64,000 bases of DNA from G963675935 sp963675935 (GCA_963675935.2 CAXXPV010000007.1:186001-250000); one strand, 5' to 3'; counted from the first letter of the stretch, positions 18,520 through 27,612 are shown. The notes: generated by a model from the sequence alone, not told the origin. Made by a program: numbers and translations.

Positions 18520-19044
18520 ATGGACGAGCAGCAGCAAAAGACTTTTCTGGAACTGTATACGGCCAATCAGCGCCGGCTGTACGGCTACATCGTCACGCTC
18601 GTCCCCAACCGAAGCGACGCCGAGGAAATTTTCAGCCAGGTCACGTTGGTTCTCTGGGAGAAGTGGTCGCAATTCGATCCCGCACGGAGTTTCATCTCCT
18701 GGGCATGTGGCGTGGCCCGCTATGAAGTGTTGAAACATCTCGGAAGGCGGGAACGCCGCTGGGAACGGTTGGACGAGTCGGTCGTTGTCCTGCTTTCCGC
18801 CGATCGCGACCGGATGCAAGAACGCTTGGACCGGCGGTCGAAATACCTGGCTGGCTGCATCGAAAAACTGAAGCAGCGGCAGCGCGCGCTGCTGGAAAAA
18901 TGCTGCTCGGGAACGATGGCGATTGCCGAGATCGCGCGGCAATTGGGCAAGACGCCCAATGCCTTGAGTTCGCAACTTCGCCGCATCCGCGAGACCCTTC
19001 ATCGCTGCATCGACGTTGCCATGCGACGGGAGGAGCGGCCATGA
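18520..19044 (+). CDS. ECF-type RNA polymerase sigma factor
   Basis: A 174-residue sigma-70 family protein. Region 2 is visible as LYTANQRRLYGYIVTLVPN and DAEEIFSQVTLVLWEKW, and region 4 as LEKCCSGTMAIAEIARQLGK with PNALSSQLRRIRETLHRCI. The type resembles the planctomycete/verrucomicrobial sigma subgroup usually paired with FecR-like regulators. The ATG at 18520 is chosen over 18493 because GCGGAGGAG precedes it. Its stop overlaps the FecR gene start (ATGA), so the two are coupled. Confidence 0.88.
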   Translation: MDEQQQKTFLELYTANQRRLYGYIVTLVPNRSDAEEIFSQVTLVLWEKWSQFDPARSFISWACGVARYEVLKHLGRRERRWERLDESVVVLLSADRDRMQERLDRRSKYLAGCIEKLKQRQRALLEKCCSGTMAIAEIARQLGKTPNALSSQLRRIRETLHRCIDVAMRREERP

Positions 19045-20891
19045 AGAACTTCGCCGGACCGCCCGAGCCGAGTCTCGAATTGCTGTCGCTGGTCGCCGCG
19101 GTGTGCGAGGGCGCGATGACGCCGGAGCAGTGGAACCGGCTCAACAAGCTGCTTGCCGCCGACGCCGACGCACGGGCGCACTATATCCAGTTCCTCGACG
19201 AATATGCCGAACTATTGTGGCGTTACCGCAAAGACGAGGACGCTTTTGCAAATCCCGCCTTCGCCGAGCCGGAAATCGGGATGGACGAATGGGGCGGCAA
19301 TGGGGAAGACGTCGGTCTGCCGAGCGAAACCTGGATGGCGGAAAGCGTGCCGCCTCGACCGGCTCCGACACTTCCTGTGCCTCACACCTCTTTCTTTTTG
19401 CCCGACACCCCGTTAGGCGGTTTCCTGATTTCCTACAGCGCATCGGCGGTGGTGTTGGGCATCGTGCTTTTGATTTTCTCGATGATGGCCTCGCCGGCCC
19501 ATCGCGCCGCGCCGATGGTTGTTCATCAAGACGCACCAATGAACGCGCCGGCCGCCCGGCAGGCTCCCAAGCCGGAACCGGCGGTCGTTTCCGTGGGCCG
19601 AATCACCGGCATGGTCGATTGCGTTTGGGTCAACACGGAAGATGTCCCCTTCCATGATCGCGTGGTGCTTGGCACGAAATACATGTTGAAGTCCGGCTTG
19701 ATGGAAATCACCTACTACACCAGGGCGACAGTGATTCTCCAAGGCCCATGCACCTATACCGCGGAATCGGCCGCCGGCGGCTTCTTGTCGCTGGGCAAGT
19801 TGACGGCGCGGGTGGAGAAGAAGAGAGGGGGAGAAGGGAAGAGGGGGAGACTCGCAAATTCAACTTCTCCGGCCAACCCTGTATCGTCTTCTACTCCCCA
19901 TCTCCCCCTCTCCCCCTCTCCCCCTCTCTTCTCCGTTCGCACTCCCACCGCCGTCGTCACCGATCTCGGCACGGAGTTTGGCGTCGAGGTGGATAAATCG
20001 GGCGCGGTCGAGACTCAGGTGCTCGATGGAATGGTGCAGGTGGCAACGCTGCCCCAAGCCGGCATCGCCGGAGCGTCGCGAGAAGTGCGCCGCGGCGAAG
20101 CGGTTCGCGTAACCGCGAAAGGCACGACAATTCAGAGGGTGGCGGCGCAATCTCAGCGGTATGTGCGGCAGTTCCCGCGACCTCATGTTATTCGCGATGA
20201 TTTCCGAGCAACTCACAACTATTTGACCGAGGGCACGTCGGGCAGCATTTGGCACGGCATCTTGAACGCCAAAAACGCCTCGCGGCTCGACACGCAACCG
20301 CACCCTATCGACGGCGTCGAGCACTCCGGCCGATTGATTATCGCCGTGCCCGAAGGGGCCTACGTCGGCTGGTCCCAGCCCGAACGCGGCCACTTTTTTA
20401 AGAACGCTCCCTACTTGTACATCAACATTCCGAAGGGCGATTTCGACGCCCGTGTGCGGGTGGAATCGCTGACCAAGGTAGATTGGTCGATCTGCGGCCT
20501 GATGGCCCGATTGAGTGACAACAACTTCATCATGGTCAATCGGAACCGGTTTTCCACCACCGATGAACGCTGTAGCACACGTAGCGAACAGGCGGGCGAA
20601 GACGCCAACGCATGTAGCTATGACAAACAGATTTCCGGCGAGTGTTGTCTACGGTTGACGCGAGAAGGCGATGCGTTTCGAGCCTACTATAGCGTCGCCG
20701 GCAATGAAAACTGGTGGATTCCACTTCCGTGGGGAAATGACTCGATGGTGCTACGGCGTTCCGACCTGAAGGATGCGATGCAAGTCGGTCTTTGGTATGG
20801 AACCTTCAGTTCGACTGCCGGCAGCGTGGCCTTTGACAATTTCTCCGTTCAAGGAAACGCCGTGCATTCGGTGAAACAGAAAAAAGAATAA
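19041..20891 (+). CDS. FecR-domain membrane regulator with C-terminal laminin-G-like module
   Basis: 616 residues, coupled to the sigma gene by a four-base overlap, as expected for a sigma-factor partner. The N-terminus is cytoplasmic and helical (SLVAAVCEGAMTPEQWNRL), a membrane segment lies at about 132-155, and the FecR core includes VVTDLGTEFGVEVDKSGAVE and VLDGMVQV. The C-terminal 230 residues (DDFRATHNYLTEGTSGSIWH onward) form a jelly-roll-like module that is clearly paralogous to the whole mature PEP-CTERM protein encoded next. A repeat-derived insert breaks the FecR core. A role relaying an envelope signal to the sigma factor is inferred. Confidence 0.85.
   Translation: MKNFAGPPEPSLELLSLVAAVCEGAMTPEQWNRLNKLLAADADARAHYIQFLDEYAELLWRYRKDEDAFANPAFAEPEIGMDEWGGNGEDVGLPSETWMAESVPPRPAPTLPVPHTSFFLPDTPLGGFLISYSASAVVLGIVLLIFSMMASPAHRAAPMVVHQDAPMNAPAARQAPKPEPAVVSVGRITGMVDCVWVNTEDVPFHDRVVLGTKYMLKSGLMEITYYTRATVILQGPCTYTAESAAGGFLSLGKLTARVEKKRGGEGKRGRLANSTSPANPVSSSTPHLPLSPSPPLFSVRTPTAVVTDLGTEFGVEVDKSGAVETQVLDGMVQVATLPQAGIAGASREVRRGEAVRVTAKGTTIQRVAAQSQRYVRQFPRPHVIRDDFRATHNYLTEGTSGSIWHGILNAKNASRLDTQPHPIDGVEHSGRLIIAVPEGAYVGWSQPERGHFFKNAPYLYINIPKGDFDARVRVESLTKVDWSICGLMARLSDNNFIMVNRNRFSTTDERCSTRSEQAGEDANACSYDKQISGECCLRLTREGDAFRAYYSVAGNENWWIPLPWGNDSMVLRRSDLKDAMQVGLWYGTFSSTAGSVAFDNFSVQGNAVHSVKQKKE
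19813..19938. repeat. Purine/pyrimidine palindrome inserted in the FecR domain
   Basis: A GAGAGGGGGAGAAGGG run (from about 19820) and a complementary CTCCCCCTCTCC run (to about 19936) enclose a mid-section. The insert keeps the frame and adds about 40 residues just before the conserved TPTAVVTDLGTEFGV motif. A related CTCTCCTCTCTCC tract lies inside aroB. Confidence 0.7.
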
Positions 20892-20971
20892 CGACGGATA
20901 ACTCCCTTGTTGGCCGAGTTGCTCGGCCGGGGAATTGCGTGGTTTGGTTCCCTTTTTTAGGAGGTCGTGTG

Positions 20972-21745
20972 ATGAAGCGCTGTGTATCTCTAATGTCAGT
21001 TGTGGTCTTGGGACTTTTGGCAACGGCCGCGTCAGCGACCACGATAACCGTGACGGACGACTTCAGTACCGCTCACAACTACATGACCGGAGGAGTGACG
21101 GGAACGATCTGGAGCGGTGTACTGAACGGCGCAAACGCCACCGCGCTCGATGCGAGCACCAGCACCTCCGGCACACTGGCGATTGGCGCAACTGGCGCCT
21201 ACGGATGGGAAACCGGAAAGTCAAACGCTCCGTTGCTCTATGTGAACGTCGGCAGCGGAGACTTCACCGCCACCGTACAAGTGGCGTCCGTTTGGAGTGG
21301 CAACTATTCCAACGCATTCTTGCTGGCGCGACTGGACGACGCATCCAACAACTTCGTCTCGGCGATGGCCTATTCGTACTCAAGCGGAGTCTACGGCGCA
21401 GCCATGCGAAACGAAGTAAACAATGAGCAGAAGGCGAATCCCTACAATGCAAATACCGGAGGACTGACGTGGCTTCGCCTGGCACGAACGGATGATACGT
21501 TCACCGCGTCCTACAGCACGAATGGAACTACCTGGACGTCCTTTAGTTCCGTAACAAGAGCGGACATGACGGGCAGCGTGCAAGTGGGGTTGTCCTACGG
21601 TGCATTCGTTTCGGCAGCGTTTTCCACCGGTGCGGGCTTCGATAACTTTAGCCTCACAACCACGGTACCCGAGCCGTCATCTTTGGCATTGTTGGCCGCG
21701 GGCATGGTTAGCCTGTTGGCCTACGCTTGGCGCAAGCGGAAGTAG
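20972..21745 (+). CDS. PEP-CTERM sorting-domain protein
   Basis: 257 residues with a signal peptide (MKRCVSLMSVVVLGLLATAA) and a C-terminal PEP-CTERM tail: VPEPSSLALLAAGMVSLLAY followed by RKRK. The ATG at 20972 has TAGGAGG upstream. The mature part (DDFSTAHNYMTGGVTGTIWS, LLARLDDASNNF, VQVGLSYGAF, DNFSL) parallels the C-terminal module of the FecR protein immediately upstream. PEP-CTERM proteins are exported and anchored or processed by an exosortase, often with extracellular polysaccharide. The sigma/FecR/PEP-CTERM order suggests one regulated unit. Confidence 0.9.
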   Translation: MKRCVSLMSVVVLGLLATAASATTITVTDDFSTAHNYMTGGVTGTIWSGVLNGANATALDASTSTSGTLAIGATGAYGWETGKSNAPLLYVNVGSGDFTATVQVASVWSGNYSNAFLLARLDDASNNFVSAMAYSYSSGVYGAAMRNEVNNEQKANPYNANTGGLTWLRLARTDDTFTASYSTNGTTWTSFSSVTRADMTGSVQVGLSYGAFVSAAFSTGAGFDNFSLTTTVPEPSSLALLAAGMVSLLAYAWRKRK

Positions 21746-21799
21746 TACGGATTGGGATGGCAGTTGAACTGCCGCCCGATCAACAATGACTAACAACCC

Positions 21800-21864
21800 G
21801 TTTAGCCGGCGATCTTGTTCGCCGCGTCAACTGGCCACGCGGCGTGCAAGCACGCCGGCTAAAC
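21800..21864. repeat. GTTTAGCCGGC hairpin repeat, copy 1
   Basis: The outer arms GTTTAGCCGGCG and CGCCGGCTAAAC enclose a second, inner pair based on TTGTTCGCCGCGT. Full copies recur at 25819, 26723, 28393 and 36879, a half copy is at 48441, and a core-like piece is inside epmB. Confidence 0.9.
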
Positions 21865-21919
21865 GGGATTTCATACCATGTGTTTATCCTCGAAGCATTT
21901 TTGCGATTTAGAATTCAAC

Positions 21920-24016
21920 ATGAAAAAGATTTATATAGTTGTTGTGGCGATATTCTTGACTGTTTTGCTCGATTTGCACGGCGCGCAGGCGGCCGAACTG
22001 GCAGCCGACTCCGCCACCACGGTGGATGTATCCGTTGTCGATTCGCCGAAGACCACGACGCGCAACTCACACTATGCCGGCAATCGCGAACCGCTCGCGC
22101 CAAGCCCGTTGGTGAAATTGCCCATCGGCAGCATCGTTCCCCGGGGGTGGTTGCGGCATCAATTGGAATTGGAACGAGATGGCATGACCGGTCGGCTGGC
22201 CGAGATTTCGCCCTGGCTCGATTTCAATAAAAGCGCATGGGCCAGCAAGGATGGGCGTGGCGGCTCCGGTTGGGAAGAAATGCCCTACTGGCTCAAGGGC
22301 TACGGCGATTTGGGCTACGTGCTTCAAGACAAAGCAGTAATCGCCGCAGCTCACAAGTGGATCGCGGCCGCTATGAATTCGCAGCGAGAAGACGGCTGGT
22401 TTGGCCCCCGAGAACTGCTCACGAGCCTTGACGGCAAGCCCGACCTTTGGCCACACATGGTCATGCTCAATGTTTTACAGAGCTATCACGAAGCCACCGG
22501 CGATCCGCGCGCCCTGGATGTTATGAAGCGATACCTGAAGTGGGAGAATGCGTTGCCGGAAAGCGCGTTCGGCGTGGGGTTTTGGCCCAAGATACGCTTC
22601 GGCGACAACATTGAAAGCGCCCTGTGGCTCTACAATCGCACCGGCGAGCCGTGGCTGCTGGAACTGGCCCATAAAATTCACCGCGGCATGGCCCGGTGGA
22701 ACAACGACGTGGCCAATTGGCACAACGTGAACATCGCGCAAGGATTCCGTGCCGGAATGTTGTTTGGGGCGTTGTCGCGCGATGCGAACGATTTGCAATC
22801 GGCCGAGCGGAATTATCAAAAGGTGATGTCGTTGTACGGCCAGCAGCCCGGCGGCACGTTCGTGGGCGATGAAAATTGCCGACCGGGGTATCTCGATCCA
22901 CGCGGCGGATTTGAAACCTGCGGCATCGTCGAGTTCATGCACAGCTTCGAGTTGCTGACCCGCGCCACCGGCCAGCCGATCTGGGCCGATCGTTGCGAAG
23001 AAATCGCGTTGAACAGTTTTCCCGCAGCGATGACGCCCGACCAGAAGGGCTTGCATTACTTGACGGCGGTCAATCAGGTGCAGCTCGACTCGAAGAACAA
23101 GTCGCCGGGCGTGCAGAACGGCGGCACGATGTTCTCCCATAGTCCCTTCGAGGTTTATCGCTGCTGCCAGCACAATGTTTCGCACGGCTGGCCTTATTAC
23201 GCCGAGGAAATGTGGCTTGCGACGGCCGACAACGGCCTCTGCGCGTCGCTCTACGCCGCCAGCGAAGTGACCGCCAAGGTGGCCGGCGGCGTGAAAGCGA
23301 CCATTCATGAGGAAACCGATTATCCGTTTAATGATACGATCACATTCAAGTTGACTCTGCCGGAATCGACGCGATTTCCGCTTTACTTGCGCGTGCCGCA
23401 ATGGTGCGACGGCGCGAGCGTCGAGATCAACGGCACGGCCGTCGATGTGAAGCCGAAACCGCTGTCGTTCATCGTCCTCGATCGCCAATGGAAGAATGGC
23501 GACACCGTATTGCTTCACCTTCCGATGCAAATCGCAGTCCACCGATGGGCGAAGAATTGCAACGCGGCCTCGGTGAGCTATGGTCCGCTTGCTTTTTCCT
23601 TGGCCATCAAGGAACATTGGGCGAAGTATGGAAACCGCAATGCGAAGTGGCCGGAATGGGAAGCGTTTCCCGAGTCGGCATGGAACTATGGGCTGGTGCT
23701 TGACGCGAAAGAGCCGGCGAAATCGTTTGAACTAATGCGGGAGGAAGGCCCCGTGGCCGCGAATCCGTTCACGGCCGACGCCGCGCCGCTGCGGTTGAAG
23801 GCGAAAGCGAAGAAGATTCCGGGCTGGAAGATGGACCAAAACAACATGGTTGGATTGCTTCAACCGAGTCCGGTTTTGTCGTCGGAGCCCGTGGAAGAAA
23901 TTACACTCATTCCCTTGGGCGCGGCGCGGCTGCGGTTGGGCATGTTTCCCGTCGTCGGCGATGGCCCCCATGCACGCGAGTGGAGCCTTCCGGAAAACGC
24001 ATCGCGATCAAAATGA
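21920..24016 (+). CDS. GH127-like glycoside hydrolase (beta-L-arabinofuranosidase fold), exported
   Basis: 698 residues from the ATG at 21920, beginning with a signal peptide (MKKIYIVVVAIFLTVLLDLH). The (alpha/alpha)6 barrel part includes ASKDGRGGSGWEEMPYWLKG and DGWFGPRE. The residues that bind zinc and act in GH127 enzymes are recognisable: ETC in GGFETCGIVEFM (about residue 333) and the double Cys in EVYRCCQHN (about 412). GH127 members remove beta-L-arabinofuranosyl groups, and related GH families share the fold, so the substrate is not certain. It follows the PEP-CTERM gene after a repeat. Confidence 0.82.
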   Translation: MKKIYIVVVAIFLTVLLDLHGAQAAELAADSATTVDVSVVDSPKTTTRNSHYAGNREPLAPSPLVKLPIGSIVPRGWLRHQLELERDGMTGRLAEISPWLDFNKSAWASKDGRGGSGWEEMPYWLKGYGDLGYVLQDKAVIAAAHKWIAAAMNSQREDGWFGPRELLTSLDGKPDLWPHMVMLNVLQSYHEATGDPRALDVMKRYLKWENALPESAFGVGFWPKIRFGDNIESALWLYNRTGEPWLLELAHKIHRGMARWNNDVANWHNVNIAQGFRAGMLFGALSRDANDLQSAERNYQKVMSLYGQQPGGTFVGDENCRPGYLDPRGGFETCGIVEFMHSFELLTRATGQPIWADRCEEIALNSFPAAMTPDQKGLHYLTAVNQVQLDSKNKSPGVQNGGTMFSHSPFEVYRCCQHNVSHGWPYYAEEMWLATADNGLCASLYAASEVTAKVAGGVKATIHEETDYPFNDTITFKLTLPESTRFPLYLRVPQWCDGASVEINGTAVDVKPKPLSFIVLDRQWKNGDTVLLHLPMQIAVHRWAKNCNAASVSYGPLAFSLAIKEHWAKYGNRNAKWPEWEAFPESAWNYGLVLDAKEPAKSFELMREEGPVAANPFTADAAPLRLKAKAKKIPGWKMDQNNMVGLLQPSPVLSSEPVEEITLIPLGAARLRLGMFPVVGDGPHAREWSLPENASRSK

Positions 24017-24065
24017 CCACGAGACGATGGCTCTTATCACGACAAGCGGGTGACCAAGTATTACA

Positions 24066-24092
24066 CCCCTCTCCCGTCTGACGGGAGAGGGG
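24066..24092. repeat. CCCCTCTCCCGT hairpin
   Basis: CCCCTCTCCCGT and ACGGGAGAGGGG arms enclose a three-base loop. The hairpin lies 50 bases after the GH127-like gene. It could act as a terminator, but lacks a T tract, and the same motif type is a common dispersed repeat. Confidence 0.6.
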
Positions 24093-24203
24093 CAGGGGGT
24101 GAGGCAGCAGCAGGAAAAATCAAACTTATTCTTGGATGGCCGCAAAAGCCAGGCACAAACTAATGCCGCTGTTTTCTTCTCATTTCGCGAAAGGTCTGGT
24201 AAT

Positions 24204-25193
24204 ATGATAACGATTAGTCGTAAACACGGCTTTACCTTGGTGGAATTGCTCGTGGTAATTACGATCATCGGGATTTTGATTGCGTTGTTGCTGCCGGCGG
24301 TGCAAGCGGCGCGCGAGGCGGCACGGCGATTGCAATGCAGCAACAACATCAAGCAAATCGCCTTGGCAGCTATTACCCATGAGCAAGCCCTGGGCTTCTT
24401 GCCCACCGGAGGCTGGGGGTACGTTTGGGTTGGCGATCCGGATCAAGGTTTTGACAAGAAGCAGCCCGGCGGCTTCTTTTATAATTGTCTGCCCTACCTC
24501 GAACAGCAACCGTTGCACGACATGGGCACGGGTCTGACCAGCGGCAGTCCGGCAAAATACGGCCAGGCTCTTCGCATGATTCAAACCCCATTGGCGACGC
24601 TGGTTTGCCCGACGCGGCGTCAAACGACCATCCTTCCGGTTCGTTCCAGCCGTCAGTGGATGGTCAACGCCACAAAACCGAGTGATTTGAGCATTGGCTG
24701 GTTTCGCGCCGACTACAAAACCAACGGCGGCTCGGTGTGGGTTGGCTGGTCCAATGGTCCATCGGACTGGAACGCAGCGGCATCGGAGAGTTCGTTCGTC
24801 GATATGTCCCAATCGAACGGCATCAACCACCAACGTAGCATGGTGAAGTTCGCTGAAATCACTGACGGCACGAGCAATACTTTCTTGGTCGGCGAAAAGT
24901 ACGTCGATCCGGACTATTACTTCACAGGCGACGACTACGGCGACGACGAACCGGCACTGGGGGCCGACGACTGGGACTTGCACGGCTGGACTTGTTTTCT
25001 GCCGCGGCAGGACCAACAAGGGCAGATGTATGCGTCGCAGCCGTCGCCCTTCGGCAGTGCCCACGCCACCGGTTTTGGAATGGCCTTCTGCGATGGTTCG
25101 GTGCAATCCATCAGCTATTCGATCGACGCAACCGCCTACCTGAACCTAGGCAATCGTAAAGATGGCGTATCGATCGACGCGAAAAAACTGTAG
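24204..25193 (+). CDS. DUF1559 pseudopilin-like protein
   Basis: 329 residues. The N-terminus is a type IV pilin/type II secretion methylation motif: HGFTLVELLVVITIIGILIA, followed by LLLPAVQAAREAARRLQCSN. The C-terminus has the H-X9-DG motif (HATGFGMAFCDG, about residue 286). This family is hugely expanded in planctomycetes; members are thought to be pseudopilins or surface proteins, with no proven role. The ATG at 24204 places the cleavage site normally. A strong hairpin with a T run follows 19 bases after the stop. Confidence 0.92.
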   Translation: MITISRKHGFTLVELLVVITIIGILIALLLPAVQAAREAARRLQCSNNIKQIALAAITHEQALGFLPTGGWGYVWVGDPDQGFDKKQPGGFFYNCLPYLEQQPLHDMGTGLTSGSPAKYGQALRMIQTPLATLVCPTRRQTTILPVRSSRQWMVNATKPSDLSIGWFRADYKTNGGSVWVGWSNGPSDWNAAASESSFVDMSQSNGINHQRSMVKFAEITDGTSNTFLVGEKYVDPDYYFTGDDYGDDEPALGADDWDLHGWTCFLPRQDQQGQMYASQPSPFGSAHATGFGMAFCDGSVQSISYSIDATAYLNLGNRKDGVSIDAKKL

Positions 25194-25212
25194 GCAGAAA
25201 GTCCCGCTGTAG

Positions 25213-25237
25213 GTCCCGCCTCCCGGGCGGGACTTTT
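25213..25237 (+). terminator. Rho-independent terminator-like hairpin
   Basis: GTCCCGCC and GGGCGGGAC form a stem with a short loop, followed by TTTTT. It sits between the DUF1559 gene and convergent rnhA. A related GTCCCG..CGGGAC arm pair follows at about 25258-25277, and another lies inside aroB, so it may also belong to a repeat family. Confidence 0.7.
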
Positions 25238-25280
25238 TCGGCATGGCATCCGGCGGGAAGTCCCGTCCGGCAGACGGGAC

Positions 25281-25739
25281 CTACTTCAAAAAACGCTGAT
25301 ACGCCGCGACGGCCAGCGTGTCGCATCGCTCGTTCTCGACGTGGCCGCTGTGGCCTTTCACGTGGGTGAATCGCACGTGATGCTTCGCGAGAAGTTCATC
25401 CAAACGGCGCCAGAGGTCTTCGTTTTTCACCTCGGCCCAGCGACCTTTTTCGCGGCGACGCCAGTCGTTGGCCTTCCACTTGGGCATCCACTCGGTCAAT
25501 CCCTTGCCGACGTAGGTGCTGTCAGTCACCAATTCGACCGAGGCCGGGCGGGTGAGCGATTCGAGGCCGCGGATGACGGCCACAAGTTCCATGCGGTTGT
25601 TCGTGGTCTCGCGTTCGCCGCCGGATGCCTCTTTCTGTTTGCCCGATTTCACGTGCCGCAAAATGAACGCCCAGCCGCCGGGGCCGGGATTGCCGCTGCA
25701 CGCGCCGTCGGCGAATAACTGGACTTCGGGAGAAAGCAT
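25281..25739 (-). CDS. rnhA: Ribonuclease HI
   Basis: 152 residues, the usual length. It removes RNA from RNA-DNA hybrids in the cytoplasm. Catalytic residues are visible: D in LFADGACSGNPGPGG, E in TTNNRMELVAVI, D in LVTDSTYVGKG and D in ENERCDTLA. I place the start at the ATG at 25739 (MLSPEVQLF), since upstream codons to 25814 are not conserved-looking and reach a repeat. It converges with the DUF1559 gene. Confidence 0.95.
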   Translation of the reverse strand: MLSPEVQLFADGACSGNPGPGGWAFILRHVKSGKQKEASGGERETTNNRMELVAVIRGLESLTRPASVELVTDSTYVGKGLTEWMPKWKANDWRRREKGRWAEVKNEDLWRRLDELLAKHHVRFTHVKGHSGHVENERCDTLAVAAYQRFLK

Positions 25740-25818
25740 TCGTGGTTGGTGGTTAAAGGCGAAGCATTCCAGGTGTCGGTGAATCACTCTAGTCGATTTG
25801 GCCGGGCTATTCAAGGTC

Positions 25819-25892
25819 GTTTAGCCGGCGAGCTTGCTCGCCGCGTGGGATGCCGTCCCCAAAAACGCGGCGGGCAAGCCCGCCGGCTAAAC
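25819..25892. repeat. GTTTAGCCGGC hairpin repeat, copy 2
   Basis: Outer arms GTTTAGCCGGCGAGC and the complementary CGCCGGCTAAAC, with an inner GCCGCGT / ACGCGGC pair. It lies in the divergent space between rnhA and queC. Confidence 0.9.
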
Positions 25893-25977
25893 ATTCCATT
25901 GCCGCACGACTATTCCGAGGGGCTATAGATGCTAGAATACTGTAGAATCGCCACGCGCCCGTTCGCCGCACAATCCC

Positions 25978-26649
25978 ATGCCAAACCCGTCCAACTCGAC
26001 CATCGGAGTGCTCGCCAGCGGCGGTCTGGATAGTTGCGTCCTGGTGGCCCATCTTTTGCGGCAAAAGCACGTCGTTCGGCCGTTTTACGTTCGCTGCGGG
26101 CTGTATTGGGAATCGGAAGAATTGTCGGCCTTGCGGACTTTTTTGCAAACCGTGGCCTCGCCCACGCTCGAAGAACTCGTGGTTCTCGATCTGCCGCTCG
26201 GCGACCTCTACGGCACGCATTGGAGTCTTGATGGGCGCAATGCCCCCGATGCCTTGAGCCGGAACACCGCCGTCTATCTGCCGGGCCGCAACGCCCTGTT
26301 GACGATCAAGCCGGTCCTGTGGTGCATGATGCACGGCGTCGAGCGGTTGGCCCTGGCCACGTTGGCCGGCAATCCATTTCCCGACGCCACGGCGGAGTTT
26401 TTCACGGAATTCGCCGCGTCGCTCGATCGGGCCGCCGGCGGTCGCGTGTCGATCGAATGCCCCTTCGCAGCGATGGAGAAACAGGACGTTGTGCGGCTGG
26501 GCCAAGGGCTTCCCCTGGAACTGACGTTTTCGTGCATCGCTCCCATCGGCGGACTCCATTGCGGCCGATGCAACAAATGCGCCGAACGGCAGGCGGCCTT
26601 TCGCGCAATCGGTTTTGAAGATCCGACGAAGTATGAAAAAAACAGATAA
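25978..26649 (+). CDS. queC: 7-cyano-7-deazaguanine synthase-like protein
   Basis: 223 residues with the adenylation P-loop SGGLDSCVLVAHLL (residues 14-27) and a C-terminal zinc site of four Cys (CIAP, then HCGRCNKCAERQ). QueC converts 7-carboxy-7-deazaguanine to preQ0 with ATP and ammonia in the queuosine pathway. Some middle motifs differ from the best-known QueC enzymes, so a related ExsB-type ATPase is possible. The pathway gene queD lies 200 bases downstream on the same strand, which supports the call. Confidence 0.82.
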   Translation: MPNPSNSTIGVLASGGLDSCVLVAHLLRQKHVVRPFYVRCGLYWESEELSALRTFLQTVASPTLEELVVLDLPLGDLYGTHWSLDGRNAPDALSRNTAVYLPGRNALLTIKPVLWCMMHGVERLALATLAGNPFPDATAEFFTEFAASLDRAAGGRVSIECPFAAMEKQDVVRLGQGLPLELTFSCIAPIGGLHCGRCNKCAERQAAFRAIGFEDPTKYEKNR

Positions 26650-26722
26650 GCAGTCGCGTCAAATAACTTGACTATTATTTGGAACGCTATCGATCCTCAG
26701 AATAGTAATGCAACATTGGACT

Positions 26723-26794
26723 GTTTAGCCGGCGGGCTTGCCCGCCGCGTTTTGGGGCGACATCCCACGCGGCGAGCAAGCTCGCCGGCTAAAC
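26723..26794. repeat. GTTTAGCCGGC hairpin repeat, copy 3
   Basis: It separates queC and queD. Its inner part (CGCGTTTTGGGGCGACATCC) is the reverse complement type of copy 2, so the two lie in opposite orientation. Confidence 0.9.
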
Positions 26795-26845
26795 GACATT
26801 GCAATACCTTCCTAATGGTCAATAATCCCTAGCCCCTCCACCATC

Positions 26846-27259
26846 ATGTTCACCGTCTCGCGCGAAATCGACTTCTGTTACGGCCATCGTCTGCTGAACT
26901 ACGCGGGCAAGTGCCGCCATCTGCACGGACACAACGGCCGCGTGCTGTTGGTCTTCGAGGCGTCGGCCCTGGACTCCCACGGCATGGTGCTCGACTTCTC
27001 GGAAATCAAACGGGTCGTGAGCGGCTGGATCGACGAGAATTTCGACCACCGGATGATCCTCGATCGCACCGACCCCGCGGTCGCGGCGCTTCAGGCCATG
27101 GGAGAGCCCGTGTATCCGCTCGACGGGAATCCGACGGCGGAGAACATCGCGCGGCGGATTTTCGACGTCGCGGCGGAACATGGGTTTCCCGTGGTCGAGG
27201 TCCGTTTGTGGGAAACTCCGCATTGCTCGGCGACGTATCGGCCGGGGACTCGTTTGTAG
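26846..27259 (+). CDS. queD: 6-carboxy-5,6,7,8-tetrahydropterin synthase
   Basis: 137 residues. Zinc-binding histidines are visible in CYGHRLLNY and CRHLHGHNG, the catalytic-type DHR in ENFDHRMILD, and a late E in VRLWETPHCSATY. The enzyme makes 6-carboxytetrahydropterin from dihydroneopterin triphosphate, an early step to queuosine, in the cytoplasm. It lies next to queC; queE is not in the window. Confidence 0.93.
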   Translation: MFTVSREIDFCYGHRLLNYAGKCRHLHGHNGRVLLVFEASALDSHGMVLDFSEIKRVVSGWIDENFDHRMILDRTDPAVAALQAMGEPVYPLDGNPTAENIARRIFDVAAEHGFPVVEVRLWETPHCSATYRPGTRL

Positions 27260-27284
27260 TACCGGCTTTAGGAGTAGGGTGGGA

Positions 27285-27510
27285 CAAGCGAAGCGCAGTC
27301 CCACCATGCGTTTTCCGCCTATCGGCCGGGGACTGGTCCATTTTTCGGCGAAAAACCGTAGCCTTTGGAAGAACCGTCGGCCGAAAACATGGACCTGTCC
27401 CCTTCCCGCGGCGCAAGGGGGACAGTCCCATTTTCGCGGCGGTCAAGCACGGCCCAAAGGCCACGTCCCTTGCGCCGCGAAAATCGGGACAGTCCCCTGT
27501 GAATGCTCCT
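27285..27510. repeat. Intergenic cluster of GGGACAGTCCC-type palindromes
   Basis: Arms such as GGGGACTGGTCCATTTTTCG, GACCTGTCCCCTTCCCGC, GGGGGACAGTCCCATTTTCG and CGAAAATCGGGACAGTCCCC fill this stretch in both orientations. The same arms occur inside the kinase gene at 0.2-0.4 kb and inside epmA. I see no gene between queD and the small protein at 27879. Confidence 0.75.
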
Positions 27511-27612
27511 CTTGCCGCCGCCGTTCGCGGGTGGTAAGATACACCCCTAAATCTGATCGACGCGCGAGCGTCGGGTTACTGCTTCACAAGAAACCGGCAA
27601 ACCTGAGCCTTT

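Noticed and set aside
24066..24092. Rho-independent terminator after the GH127-like gene
   Set aside because: The stem is strong but no T run follows; it is listed as a repeat instead.
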